This document shows positions 8,912 through 19,616 of a stretch of DNA of 20,407 nucleotides, in pieces (the first letter of the stretch is position 1; every line of letters starts with the position of its first letter). Location: contig RBNI01001916.1 in the NCBI GenBank assembly GCA_003990745.1, forward strand, positions 1 through 20,407, read 5' to 3'. Made by a program: the position numbers and the translations under genes. The stretch comes from Jimgerdemannia flammicorona (taxonomy: Eukaryota > Mucoromycota > Endogonomycetes > Endogonales > Endogonaceae). A model generated the notes under the pieces. That model worked only from the letters and a program-made list of their open reading frames with translations, was not told where the DNA came from and made no database searches.

Positions 8912-11900
8912 TGGCAGAATGTGGGGAGGGGTTATGGCCTGGGAATGGGGGCCTTTGGAGGGTCAAAGGGTGGTGAGGGCTCTGGAGGTGGACTGATATC
9001 TGATGGCAGTAGAGAAAGGTCTGGTTCTTCAAGCTTTATAGATAAGGTGAAGGGGAGTGGGTGGTCAGCTGGATCTAGGGCTAGTGCTGCTGAAGAGAAG
9101 GACAAGGTGAGCCTAGAGAGGGGGAGAGATACTCAGATGGGGGAGATGAGCATAGATGCTGGAGATGCTGTGGCTGGGGGTGGGACTGCTGATGGTAGTG
9201 TGACAGGAAATCAGGAAAAAAAAAGAGATATGACAGCTGATGGCAGAGTGAGGCAAGGGTTCCCAATGTAGAAGAGGGATCTGACTGATAGTATAACAGG
9301 GCTAGTGGTAGCACCATTACTCAGGAAATCGATCTCAGAGTTTGTGGTAGTACTGTACTTCTGAGGCTTAGTGGTGATGGTGAGGATAGTCCTAGGGCTT
9401 ATTTCAAAACAGGTGACTGGGGCTGTCTCAGTGAAGTTCCTGAAGGGTCTGGAGGGAGTTGAGGTGGGCTTTGAGAAGATGGGCCTACTGAAAGAGGCTC
9501 TGAAGACTAGAGTAGTGGTTGGAGAAGTAGTGGTCTCTATAGTGTGCTGTCTGAGGTAGGACCCCAGAGTGGTCCAGCTGCTGGTAAAGAGAGTGCTTAT
9601 AGTGATGAAGGAGGAGACTAGGAGGAGGGTGGAGGAGGTGATAGCAGAGTATAGTGATGTGGTAGATATTGGCTTTCAGGTGTGGGAGAGAATCTCCATC
9701 AGGACAAGAGATGTGGATGTTAGGATTAGACTAGCTGGAAGAGAGACCATGGGAAAGACGAGTGACTGGCCCTTGGTGTTGATGTGGGGGGCTTTTGTCT
9801 GTAAGGTATCAAGGTGAGAGGGAGTGAAGAGGAGGAAGAGGACCTGTTGGAGGCCCTGAAGGAGTTGAGTGGTACTGTTGAGTGGAGGGCGAGGGCCTGG
9901 AGAATGTTTGAGGAGTCAATGCATCTGGAGATTATTGATAAAAAGCAGATTCAAACTGACAAGAAGTGGTGAAAGAGGGCTCAGAAGTGTAGAAGGTAGC
10001 AGGAGCTGCTAGTGAGTATGAAAGGAGGGGATAAGATGAAGGCTGTGGGCCCTGAGAAGTCTGAGAGAGTAGAGGTAAGTGTCTGGGCTAGTAAGAGAGA
10101 TGGTAATAGAGTGGAGGGCCTGGAAGGGGCTGCGAAGATGCTACTCAAGGACCCATTTACTGATAATACTTTCGAGGTCTGGGACCCAGTTATGGATGAT
10201 ACTCCCCCTCTAATCAGGCAGGATCCAGCTGCAAGAGGTCAGGCAGCAGAGGACAAGCTGATGCAGGGTGCCCAGTGGGTGCACTTTGGGGTTCCTAATG
10301 TGGCAAAGGGTAGACAGGTAGTGGCCGTTGGAGAGGATGAGTTGGTGGATATCCCTGAGGAGGGATGGGATGAGACAGTAAGTATAGAGATAGATACTAT
10401 AATATTGGATGCAGGAAGGCCAGAGATGCTGGGAGGAAAGGAGGTGGAAAACCTACTGTGGATGAGCAAGGTGATAGATAACCTCATAGCTGAGGAGTTG
10501 GGGGAAGTGGACCTGAGAGTGATGAGTGAGGAGCATTGAACAGAGATTATGCAGGGAGAGAGAGTGGTGGGGGTGCTTAAGGCAGAGATCCTGACAATCT
10601 TCTTAGAGGAGGAGGGATATGAGGTTGATAAGGAGTGGGAGGCAGAGCTTGTGGTTGTTGCTGATAAGAGGGCTGCCTACTGTTGGGCTGAGTGGTATGG
10701 TTTATAGCTCTGGTAAGAGGCATATCTGGAGTATCATGAGGACTTCAAGAAAAAGGAAGATGAAGTGATGGCTGAACTTTTGAAGGGTTGGAGGCATGGG
10801 CAGCTGAGGAGAAGGTGCTGGCTACTGAACATAACTTGGACTTGACACAGGAGGAGTTGAATGCATAATTGTAGAGACTATGACTGATAATTCAACATTA
10901 TTCCTAATGAATAGTACAACTAATATTTTCTCTTTGAATGTGAATGGATTGCAGGGCTCTGAGTGACATAAGAACATTTTTACTTGGCTTAAGAGATTGG
11001 AGGCTGATCTTTTTTTACTACAGGATGTATGGTATGAGGATGAGATCAATCAAGTAGAGTGGACTAGAGAATGGGGAGGAGCTACTGCTTAGAATGGCAA
11101 AGTGGTAATTCTGTTGAGGAAGGGTAGAGGGGACTTGGGTGGAATTCAGAACTGGGGTGACTGTTTGGTCTGGGGAGAATGACATCAACCTGGGTGGAAA
11201 TTATTGAGGGTTGGCTCCTACTACTGCCCTATAGTTAGGGGTGAGTGGATTGAGTGGATTAGGGATCTGTTAGAGGAGGGTGGCTTTTTGGAGGAAGATG
11301 TCGATGTTCTGGGGGGTGACTTTAATATGGTGCAGGATCCATAGCTGGATCGAACTGATGGAGGGAGGGGTGCAGGTGGAAGGAGTGGTGGACTGGATAA
11401 GTGGGAGAAGGTGGAGACCCTTAGCTCCTTAGGAGATATGGGCCAAACACAGTGGGGTGACAGGAGGGTCTATACATACTGGATAAATGGACTAAGTATG
11501 AGGATTGACTGGATTCTGATGGCTAAATATTGAGGTATTGATATTTGGAGGACTTTGGCAGTAGAGTAGTGTTCTTGGTCTGATCACTGGGGGCTATTGG
11601 GTCAGGGACAGTTTGGGGGGAGTGGAGATAGACCTGGACATTGGTGCCTTAACTCCTCTCTGCTGGCTGAGCAGAGTTTATAGGACTCATGGGTGGCAGA
11701 TATCTAAGTGAAGATCACCACCTAAATAAGTAAGGATATATCTATAGGTGTCTGATAGATGAGGCTGAAGGAGGCTGCTAGGGTTTATTGTGGAGAAGCT
11801 GGTAGGGAGGCTGGGAGGCAGAGAAGAAAGAGAGTAAGGTGTGCTTCCAATAGGCTGATGAGATTGCAGATAGAGTGGACCGAGTTGCTTTGTTCTGAAG

Positions 11901-13699
11901 AGGTAGAGGATTGGAGGTTGGAGCAGACAAAATTGGAGATAATGGAGCTGTAACATATATTGTAAGCTGAGGAGGAGATTCATATGAAAGGAATGACTGC
12001 CAGACTACAGTGACAGGGGTTTGAGAAGGGAGAGTGGCCCACTAGATATCTGTTAAGACTCCTCCAAGCTAGGAGGGTGCAACACCAATGAGATGGAGTC
12101 TTGAATGCTAAGAGAGATATGGTGCATAGCACACAACAGATCTTGGGAGTACTGAAGGAAAGATGGAGGGGTCTGTGGAGTGAGAAGGAATAGAGTACTA
12201 ATGAAGAGGTGATTGAGGACTCACTGGAGGAGTGGGGGCCACTACAAGTAGAAGGACTGGGTGATTTGATCTTACCAGTTCAAGAGGAGGAAATCCAGAG
12301 AGTCCTTACAGCAACTAAGCTAGGAACAGTACCAGGTGAGGATGGATTACCTTGGGACTTCTGAAAGAAGATGGTGAAGGTCCCTGGAGTTTTAGGAGAG
12401 ATGGCTGCCCTCTGTGACCATGTTCTTCTGAATGGTGAGTGGGTTGGAGAGCAGGATCTGGAGCTGGTGACCTTATTGTACAAGGATAAGGAGAGGAGGG
12501 AGGACTGGAAGAACTGGAGGCCAATCATACTTCTGGATATGGACAGGAAGATGGTGACTAAGGTGATTGTTGTGAGGCTACAGAAGGTTGTCCAACAGGT
12601 ACTGTGGGAGGAGTAGAGGGGCTTTGTGGGAGACAGACTTATTAGAGATGGGACTGCCTGGGTGTATGGCATCATTGAAGGGGCCCAGACTTGCAGACTA
12701 GATGGTAGACTGGTCTTTTTGGACCAGAAGAAGGCCTATGACTGTGTTCAGCAGGTCTGGCTAGGCAAGGTGCTGGACAGAATTGGTATTCCCCCATAGT
12801 TTCAGGCTTCTATATTGAATTTGTTAGAGGGCAGTAGGGCAGTGCTAATGTGTAATGGTCACCAGGGTTTGGTATTTCCCTTGGGGAGAGGAGTTTCTCA
12901 GGGAGACCTGCTGTCTCTTATCCTTTATACTCTTTCATTAGAACCTTTGATAGATAGGATCCATTGGAGAGTGGCAGGACTCTCTATGTATAGTGTGGTG
13001 TAGAAGGTTGGGGCTTTTACGGATGATATGATAGTTGGACTTGGATCAGTGGCAGATGTTGAGGCACTTAAGGAGACAGTAGAGTGATATGAGGTACACT
13101 CTGGAGTGAAACTCAACTAGCATAAGTGTGAGACAATAGTATTAGAGAATAGACTAGTGGGAGGGGACATTATTGGAACAATTGTCCCTACAGGAGAGGT
13201 ATTGTAGTATTTGGGCATTTTTCTTTCTATATATAGATCTGTCTTGCCTTGAGTATGGTGGGAGAGGTGAGTGGCCATTTGGGGGGAGGCTCTTCAAGGT
13301 TGGGGGGGTTGCCACATCTCCCTGACAGGGCAGGTGTCGATTCTGAATATCTACTAGTTCTCCAAGCTATGGTATGTGGCCTATCACTTAGATTTCCTGA
13401 CTTGGGTGATAAAGAAACTGACAAAACTGGCTAGGGATTAGATTTGGGCAGAGAGGAGGTCTCAGATTGGTTGGGATACTCTTGTAATACTAGTGATTAG
13501 AGGAGGACTAGGCCTTGTGGATTTCCCTAAGTAACTGTACTGCCTGTAAGCCTGGTGGTTGAAAAGAGCTATGGAACTGCAGGGAGAAGATTGGGTGCTG
13601 CTGATGCAGAAGGTGTGAGAGATGAGATTCTCCCCTTGGGGGTTCTCAGGAGATTTGCTCTCTCTGGTGGGTCTGACTGGAAGCTGACAGCTATGGTAT

Positions 13700-13715
13700 A
13701 AGGGCTTCTGGTAGG
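13700..13715 (+). repeat. left target-site duplication of LINE B
   Basis: AAGGGCTTCTGGTAGG is repeated at 19601-19616. The first two A residues are ambiguous with the poly(A) tail, so the duplication is 14-16 bp. It lies within LINE A ORF2. Confidence 0.93.
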
Positions 13716-13797
13716 CATCTCTTTCCAGTACCATTCAGGTTACACAACCTTTGGAGAGTACTTACAACATCGTTTTTGGCGAAAAGAGACTAACAAC

Positions 13798-15828
13798 ATA
13801 GTGACCGACAAGTAACCTGGGGTGCGTACTGGGCAGGGTGGCCCAAGCGCTTTCGACTGGCAGCAGGTGGGATGGGGTCCAGGCCTGGGGGGGGGTATGA
13901 GGGGGCTGCTGGCTGGTGGATGTGGAAGGGGCAGAGGAGGTGGTGGAGGCTTTGGATCTGGGAGGGCAAGCTTCGCAGAGATGGTGAAGGGAAGACAACA
14001 GGCCTCAGGACTGGAGGGCTGGCTGAGAAAGGGCAAGGAGATGGAGAAGGAGAAGGTGTCAGTGCAGGGGGAAGCGGCCCTTGGAAGAGGGGGCAGTAGA
14101 GCTGGGGGAGTAGTGGCTGGGGGGAGTGTAACTGCTGATGGCAGAGGGACTGTCAATCTGGAAAAAAATCCAGATGTGACAGCTGATGGCGAGGCTGAGC
14201 AGCTGAGGCTTAGATGACAGGGGGACTTGGCCGATGGTGTAACGGGTCTGGCAGTGGCCCCGTTGCTCAAAAAATTGATCTCGGCATTCGCGGTTACACT
14301 GTGCTTCCGGGGTCTTGCAGTGACAGTGAAAATGGTGTTGGGGCTCATCGCTAAGCAGGTGGCAGGGGCTGCATCCATAAAGTTTTTGAAGGGCCTGGAG
14401 GGAGTGGAGGTTGGTTTTGAGGAGGCAGTACCATTGGAGGAGGCATTGAAGGTTGGATTGGTGGTTGGAGAGGTGTGTGTTCTGATATCACACTGTCTGA
14501 AGTGGGATCCCAGGGTGGTCCAACTGCTGGTGAAAGGAGTGCCAATAGTGACAACAATAGAGATGAGAAAGCGGGTTGAGGACTTCATGGCGGAATATAG
14601 AGAGGTGGTAGATGTCAGATTTTGGGTCTGGGAAGGGACTACGCTCAGGACTGGGGATGTGGATGTACGGATTAGGCTGGCTGGGAAGGAAGCTACTGGG
14701 AAGGCGAGGGACTAGCCTTTGGCAATGGTCTGGAGAGTGATTTTATGTAAGGTGACGAGGGTGAAGGGAAGTGAGGAGGAGGAGGAGGATTTGTTGAAAG
14801 CACTAGAAGAGTTGGAGGGTGCTGTAGAGAAGCAGGCGAAGGCTTGGGTGGCTTTCGTGGAGGCAACACACTTGGTGGTGGTGGATGGAAAGCAGATTCA
14901 AGTGAACAAGAAGCAGTGGGAACAGGATCAGGGGCATAAGAGGCAGAAAGAGTTGCTGGCCAGTCTGGACACCAGGCCACTGGGGAATGCGAGTGAGGGG
15001 AAAGGTGCCGGGGGTGCCGGAGCAAGTATCTGGGCTGGCGAGGGGGAGGGGAAGGACAAGAAGGAGACAGGGGAGGACGGGGAGAAGGCTAGTAAGGATC
15101 TGTATGCTGATGGCACACTAGAGGTTTGGGAGGAGAATTGGGAGGGCTCCCCTACCCCTACCCCCCTTATTAGGTGTGGCCCGGCTTCCCGAAACAAGGT
15201 GGTAGAGGATGTGAAAATGTGAGAGGCCCAGAGGGTGAAATTTGGGGTTCCAGAGGTAGTATATGGTGGACAGGTGGTGGCTGCTGGTGAGGAGGAACTG
15301 GTGGATGTCCCAGAGGAGTGGGATGAGTCTGTGAGTGTCGGAGCTGACACCATCATGTTGGACGGTGGGAGGCCGGCAACTCTGGGGGGAAAGGAGGTGG
15401 GAAACTTACTTTGGATGCGCCAGATGATGAATGACCTGGCGGCAGAAGAGTTGGGGGAGGTGGACTTGTGGGTGATGAGTGATGAGTACTGGGTGGGAAT
15501 ACTGCAGGGGGATGGAGTGAGGAAGGTGTTGAAGGTGGAAATTCTTATGGTGTATCTAGCAGAGAAAGGGTATGAGGTGGATAAGGAGAGGGAGGCAGAG
15601 ATGGCAGTCATTGCGGGAGAGAGGGCTGAGTACTGCTGGAATAAGCACCATAGACTACGGCTCTAGCAGGAGGCATACGTCGAATACAGGGAGAAGTTCA
15701 AGGAGAAGGCAGATGATGAGATGAATGAACTGCTGGCTGGATTGGAGGCTTGGAGGATAGGAGAGGAGGAGGTGGCTGCAGAATACAATTTGGATATGGA
15801 GCAGGAGGAGATGAGCATAGAGCAGTAG
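13798..15828 (+). pseudogene. LINE B ORF1 (676-codon RNA-binding gag-like protein), decayed
   Basis: The start codon now reads ATA (13798-13800), placed by alignment with the LINE A start region. Order: Gly/Arg-rich N-terminus (GCGRGRGGGGGFGSGRASF), a repeated VTADG motif, a conserved hydrophobic block (KFLKGLEGVEVGFEE), an RRM-like block (VVQLLVKGVPI, helix EMRKRVEDFMAEY, VDVRFWVWEG, VDVRIRLAG), an acidic, probably coiled-coil stretch (EEEEEDLLKALEELEGAVEK), and a conserved C-terminal half containing DTIMLDGGRPATLGGKEV that I do not recognise. Premature stops: 13813 TAA, 14215 TGA, 14713 TAG, 15220 TGA, 15664 TAG, all in one frame. The natural stop is TAG 15826. At 676 codons it is about twice the length of mammalian L1 ORF1p. 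The expected role is binding of LINE RNA. No Cys-rich knuckle is present. Confidence 0.82.
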
Positions 15829-15858
15829 AGATCGATTGACAACATAATATATTTCACT

Positions 15859-18800
15859 ATGAACAGTACAACCAACATTTTTTCTTTAAATGTGAATGGG
15901 TTATGGGGGGCTACTCGATGTAGAAATATTTTTTCTTGGATGAAGAGATTGGAGGCTGATCTCTTCCTGTTGCAGGATGTTAGGTGTGAGGATGATTCAG
16001 ATAAGAGAGAGTGGACGAAGGAATGGGGAGGTGAGGCGATTTGGAAGGGCAAGGTTGGAATTTTGGTTTGGAAAGGCAGAGGGGAGATACAGGATGTGAG
16101 ATGCTGGGGGGAGAGACTAGTCTGAGGAGAGTGGATTCATGCTGGTTGGGAGCCAGTTACAGTTGGCTCCTGCTACTGTCCTGTGGTACGGGGTGAGTAG
16201 GTAGATTGGATGACAGGTTTACTGGAGAGCAGGAACTTTGTAGAGGCTGGGGTGGATATGCTTGGGGGTGACTTCAATATGGTTCGGGATGCACTATTGG
16301 ATAGAACTGATGGAGGACGTGGTACTGAGAGCAGGAGTGAAGGACTGGCAGTATAGGAGGAGGTCGAGAGACTAAGTGCACTGGTAGATGCGGGGAGGGA
16401 GTGCTGGGGGAATAGGAGGGTTTATATGCATTGGGCAGGGGGTCTGGGGACAAGAATTGACTGGATTCTGACAGCCAGTTGCTGGGGTCTAGATGTTTGG
16501 AAGTCACTGGAGATAGAATGGTATCCATGGTCGGACCACTGGGGGCTTTTGGGACAGGGGTGCTTTGGGAGAAGTGGGGATGGGCCTGGACATTGGCGCC
16601 TCAATTCCTCTTTGTTAGATGACAAGACCCAGTGGGATGGGTAGGCTACGGACATTCAGTGGAGGGTGGAGAATTGGCAGCAGGAAGGTGCCTCAGTTGG
16701 AGTTCGGTGGATGAGGTTGAAGGAGATGGCCAGGATTTATTGGCATGAGGCTGGCAAGGAGGCTGGGAAGCAGAGGAGGCATAGAGTGTGTTGGGCTTCT
16801 ACTAGATTAACTAGGCTCCTGGAGGAGTGGGCAAGGTTAAAAATACTGGAGAGGGAAGATGATTGGAGGTTAGTGAGGGCGAAAATGGAGGTCGGGGAAC
16901 TACAACAGGTGCTGCGGGAAGAGGAGGAAGTGAGGGTACAGGGTTTGGCAGCATGTCTCCACTGGCAGGATTTGGAGGAAGGGGAGAGGCCTTCTAAGTT
17001 TCTTACAAGGGCTCTTAGGGCGAGATAGGTACAGCAATAGTGGGAAGGGGTGTTAGACTCCAAGGGTATACTGGTGCATGGTATACAGGACATTCTTGGA
17101 TCACTAAAGGAGAGATGGAGTGGATTGTAGAGTGAGGAGGAGGGTGGGGCAGACACCGAGACTATTGACCAAGCATTGGAGGATTGGTATCCTCTACGTG
17201 TCGAGAGGCTAGGTGACCTGGTGATGCTGGTACAAGAAGAAGAGATCTACCAGGTTCTTGCTGTGACAATGCCGGGTACGGCACCTGGAGAGGATGGTCT
17301 GCCCTGGGACTTTTGGAAGTGAATGGTTGGAGTCCCAGGGGTGATGGGAGAAATGACAGCATTGTGTGACTCCATTCTACAGACTGGGAGGTGGGTGGGG
17401 GAGCAAGACCTTGGGCTAGTGACGCTACTCTATAAAAACAAAGGAAGGCGGGAGGATTGGAGGAACTGGCAGCCGATAATGTTGCTTGATATGGACAGGA
17501 AGTTGGTGACCAAAGTGGTGGTGGCAAGACTACAGAAGGTGGCCCAGCAAGTTGTGGGTTTGGAGCAGAGGGGATTTGTAGGCAGTTGGCTCATCAGGGA
17601 TGCCACTGCCTGGGTACATGGAGTTATTGAAGGGGTGAGAGCCTGTGGCCTGGATGGGCATCTAGTCTTCTTGGACCAGGAGAAGGCCTATGACCAGGTG
17701 CAAAGAGTCTGGCTGGCAAAAGTTTTGGATAGGATGGGGGTTCTGTCCCAATTCTGGTCAGCGATGGTCAGCCTACTGGAAGGGAGTAGGGCTGCACTCA
17801 TGTACAATGGTCATTGAGGGGTAGCATTTCCTTTGGGCAGGGGGGTGACTCAGGGGGACCCACTGTCCCCCATTTTGTATGCTCTTTCTCTGGAATCCCT
17901 TATGGATAGAATTAGGCAGAAGATAGAAGGACTCTCTGTTTTTGGCATAGGATGGAAAGTAGGGGCCTTTGCAGATGACATGATGGTTGGTTTGGGTTCG
18001 ATTGCTGATGTTGAAGAGCTCAAGAAGACTGTGGAGTGGTATGAGGAGCACTCAGGAGCGAAGTTGAATTGGCATAAGTGTGAAACAATGGTGCTTGGCA
18101 ATGGTCTGATAGGAGGGGAGGTTATAGGAACAATCGTCCCCAATGGTGAAGCAGTGCGGTACTTGGGCATCTATCTGTCAGTCTATGGGTCGGTTCTGCT
18201 CAGGCTCTGGTGGGAGCAGAGGATTGGAATCTGGGAGGAGGCCCTGCAGAGTTGGGGGGAAGACATTTTTCTCTGGCAGGATGGGTCTCAATTTTGAATG
18301 TCTACTGGCTGCCGAAGTTGTGGTACCTAGCTTATCATTTGGACTTCCCAGCTTGGGTGGTGAAGAGATTGGTGAAGTCAGCAAAGGGATGGATTTGGGC
18401 TGGAAGGCAGAGTCAGATTGGTTGGGAGACCTTGTCCCTACCAGTGGCGAGAGGTGGTCTGGGGCTGGTTGACTTCCCGAAACAGTTGCACTGCTTGCGA
18501 GCATGGTGGTTAAAGAGGGCAGTAGAATTGAGAGGAGGTAGCTGGGTCCCTCTGCTACAGAAAATCTGGGAGAGGTGGACATCACCTAGGGGCACAACTG
18601 GGGATCTCCTCACATTAGTTGGACTTCAGAATACTAAGAGACTGCGATATAGAGGATTTTGGTGGGGGATAGCAGAGGGGGTACACCACATTGGAATTCG
18701 TTGGCAGGGGAATGAAGGAGAGGAGGATTGGGGCCCGGTGATATGGAGATGAGATCGTATACTGCTGAGTGGCGCCCCTCTAATTGAGTTCGATATAGGT

Positions 18801-19514
18801 GATGGAATGGAATGCCAAAGGGGACCCAGCCAGGATCTGTGGCCTAGCGGTTGGCAAGGAGTTGGAATCGGTGAAGAGTGGGACTGGCATGGTGTTTGGA
18901 CTTGGAGTGCTGAAGTGAGAAAGTGGATGCCACCAAAGTACTGGGTGGTCTGATAGTGCATGCTGCAGAGGAATGTGATGCTCAACTTTCACTCAGGGCA
19001 CCTTGTCATAGGGGGGTGTTTTGACTGTGAGGAGTGCCATAATGTGGGGCAGGAGGGGGGTTGGATACAGATGTCTGAACATTGGCTAGGAGAGTGTGAG
19101 GTGTTGGGAGATTTTTGGTGTGCAATTGGGGAATACTTGGGAGTACAGCGTAGGGGAGATGAAGTACAAGGGAGGTGGGAGGACTTGAGGGATCGATTGG
19201 TTGGGGGGATAGGGAATGAGTGGATTACTTTGGGCTGAGCATTAGCTATTTGGGTTGGACTGGCCAGTCACTGGTTATTTGTCTTTGAGGATGGAAGTAG
19301 GCAGGGCTTGAGGGACTGGTTGGTGCAGTGGCACAGGCTGATGGGAGACACCTTAACTGGATGGTGGCTTGGTTGGGGGTTGCTGGGTGGTCGGAGATGC
19401 CACTTAGTGGAGAAAATTTGTGGTCAGAGTGGGGAGAGAGTTGGCATAGTGGGGGATAGGGTGATCTTTATTCGTGAGGAGGTAGGGAGGAGCCCCCCTA
19501 TGGGGATAGGGTAG
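15859..19514 (+). pseudogene. LINE B ORF2 (AP endonuclease, reverse transcriptase, zinc motif), decayed
   Basis: About 1,218 codons from ATG 15859. The endonuclease (nicks target DNA) has NVNGL, LLQD at residues 37-40 (Asp where the family has catalytic Glu), GDFNMV (16267-16284), RIDWIL and SDHWGL (16531). The reverse transcriptase has NWQPIMLLDMDRKLVTKVV, motif A LDQEKAYDQV (17671 on), motif B RGVTQGDPLSP (17839 on), motif C FADD (17968-17979), and LNWHKCETMV and YLGI downstream. The C-terminal zinc motif CX2CX14HX4C spans 19026-19097. Premature stops: 16123, 16198, 16354, 16642, 17026, 17038, 17128, 17320, 17815, 18750, 18951, 18954, 19236. One base is missing in the G run at 18254-18259 (six G where LINE A has seven and stays in frame). 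The final stop is TAG 19512. The catalytic RT residues are intact although the frame is broken. Confidence 0.92.
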
Positions 19515-19550
19515 TGGGTGGTGATATTGTATACTTATTCATAGACTGGT

Positions 19551-19602
19551 AATAAAGGCAGAGTCCAAGTGACTATAAAAAAAAAAAAAAAAAAAAAAAA
19601 AA
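19551..19602 (+). promoter_or_regulatory. poly(A) signal and poly(A) tail of LINE B
   Basis: AATAAA at 19551-19556 lies 20 nt before the 26-nt A tract at 19577-19602. The spacing nearly equals that in the VNTR element (21 nt). Confidence 0.85.
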
Positions 19603-19616
19603 GGGCTTCTGGTAGG
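19601..19616 (+). repeat. right target-site duplication of LINE B
   Basis: AAGGGCTTCTGGTAGG, identical to 13700-13715; the leading AA merges with the poly(A). LINE A ORF2 resumes here with GGGTAGTAGATAGAGTACAC. Confidence 0.93.

Larger units (their letters stand above)
7210..10868 (+). pseudogene. LINE A ORF1 (RNA-binding gag-like protein), interrupted and decayed
   Basis: Starts at ATG 7210 (MSSSKSSDRY), runs 20 codons, is interrupted by the inserted 1.6-kb element, and resumes in frame at 8912 (WQNVGRGYGLGMG). A Gly/Ser-rich N-terminal part is followed by the block conserved with LINE B (KFLKGLEGVEVGFE, then RVVQLLVKR, then VDVRIRLAG; RRM-like in layout), an acidic middle and a charged C-terminus. 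Premature stops at 9269 (TAG), 9362 (TGA), 9557 (TAG), 10537 (TGA), 10705 (TAG) and 10714 (TAA); a one-base loss near 9812 and another frameshift near 10785. The natural stop is TAA 10866-10868. It presumably bound element RNA. No zinc-knuckle Cys motif is seen. Confidence 0.8.
13716..19602 (+). mobile_element. LINE B: near full-length L1-like non-LTR retrotransposon inserted in LINE A
   Basis: About 5.86 kb plus a 26-nt poly(A). Layout: 5' UTR 13716-13797, ORF1 13798-15828, ORF2 15859-19514 in the same frame as ORF1 at its start (30 nt between stop and ATG), 3' UTR 19515-19576 with AATAAA at 19551, poly(A) 19577-19602. The target-site duplication and uninterrupted tail show target-primed insertion. 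The sense strand is strongly G-rich and C-poor (31 G against 9 C in 15001-15060). APE-type endonuclease, RT with FADD, C-terminal CX2CX14HX4C zinc motif and no RNase H seen place it near L1/Tx1-type LINEs; the exact clade needs a tree. Eighteen premature stops, a lost start codon and one frameshift make this copy inactive. Confidence 0.93.

Noticed and set aside
13740..14588. Minus-strand 282-codon Pro/Ser-rich frame, and similar frames at 14928-15611 and 16737-17156
   Set aside because: Antisense shadows of the G-rich LINE ORFs; no domain, and the sense strand is conserved between two copies.
13716..19602. LINE A and LINE B as two tandem elements side by side
   Set aside because: The duplication AAGGGCTTCTGGTAGG at both ends and the resumption of LINE A coding after the LINE B tail show insertion within, not a tandem arrangement.
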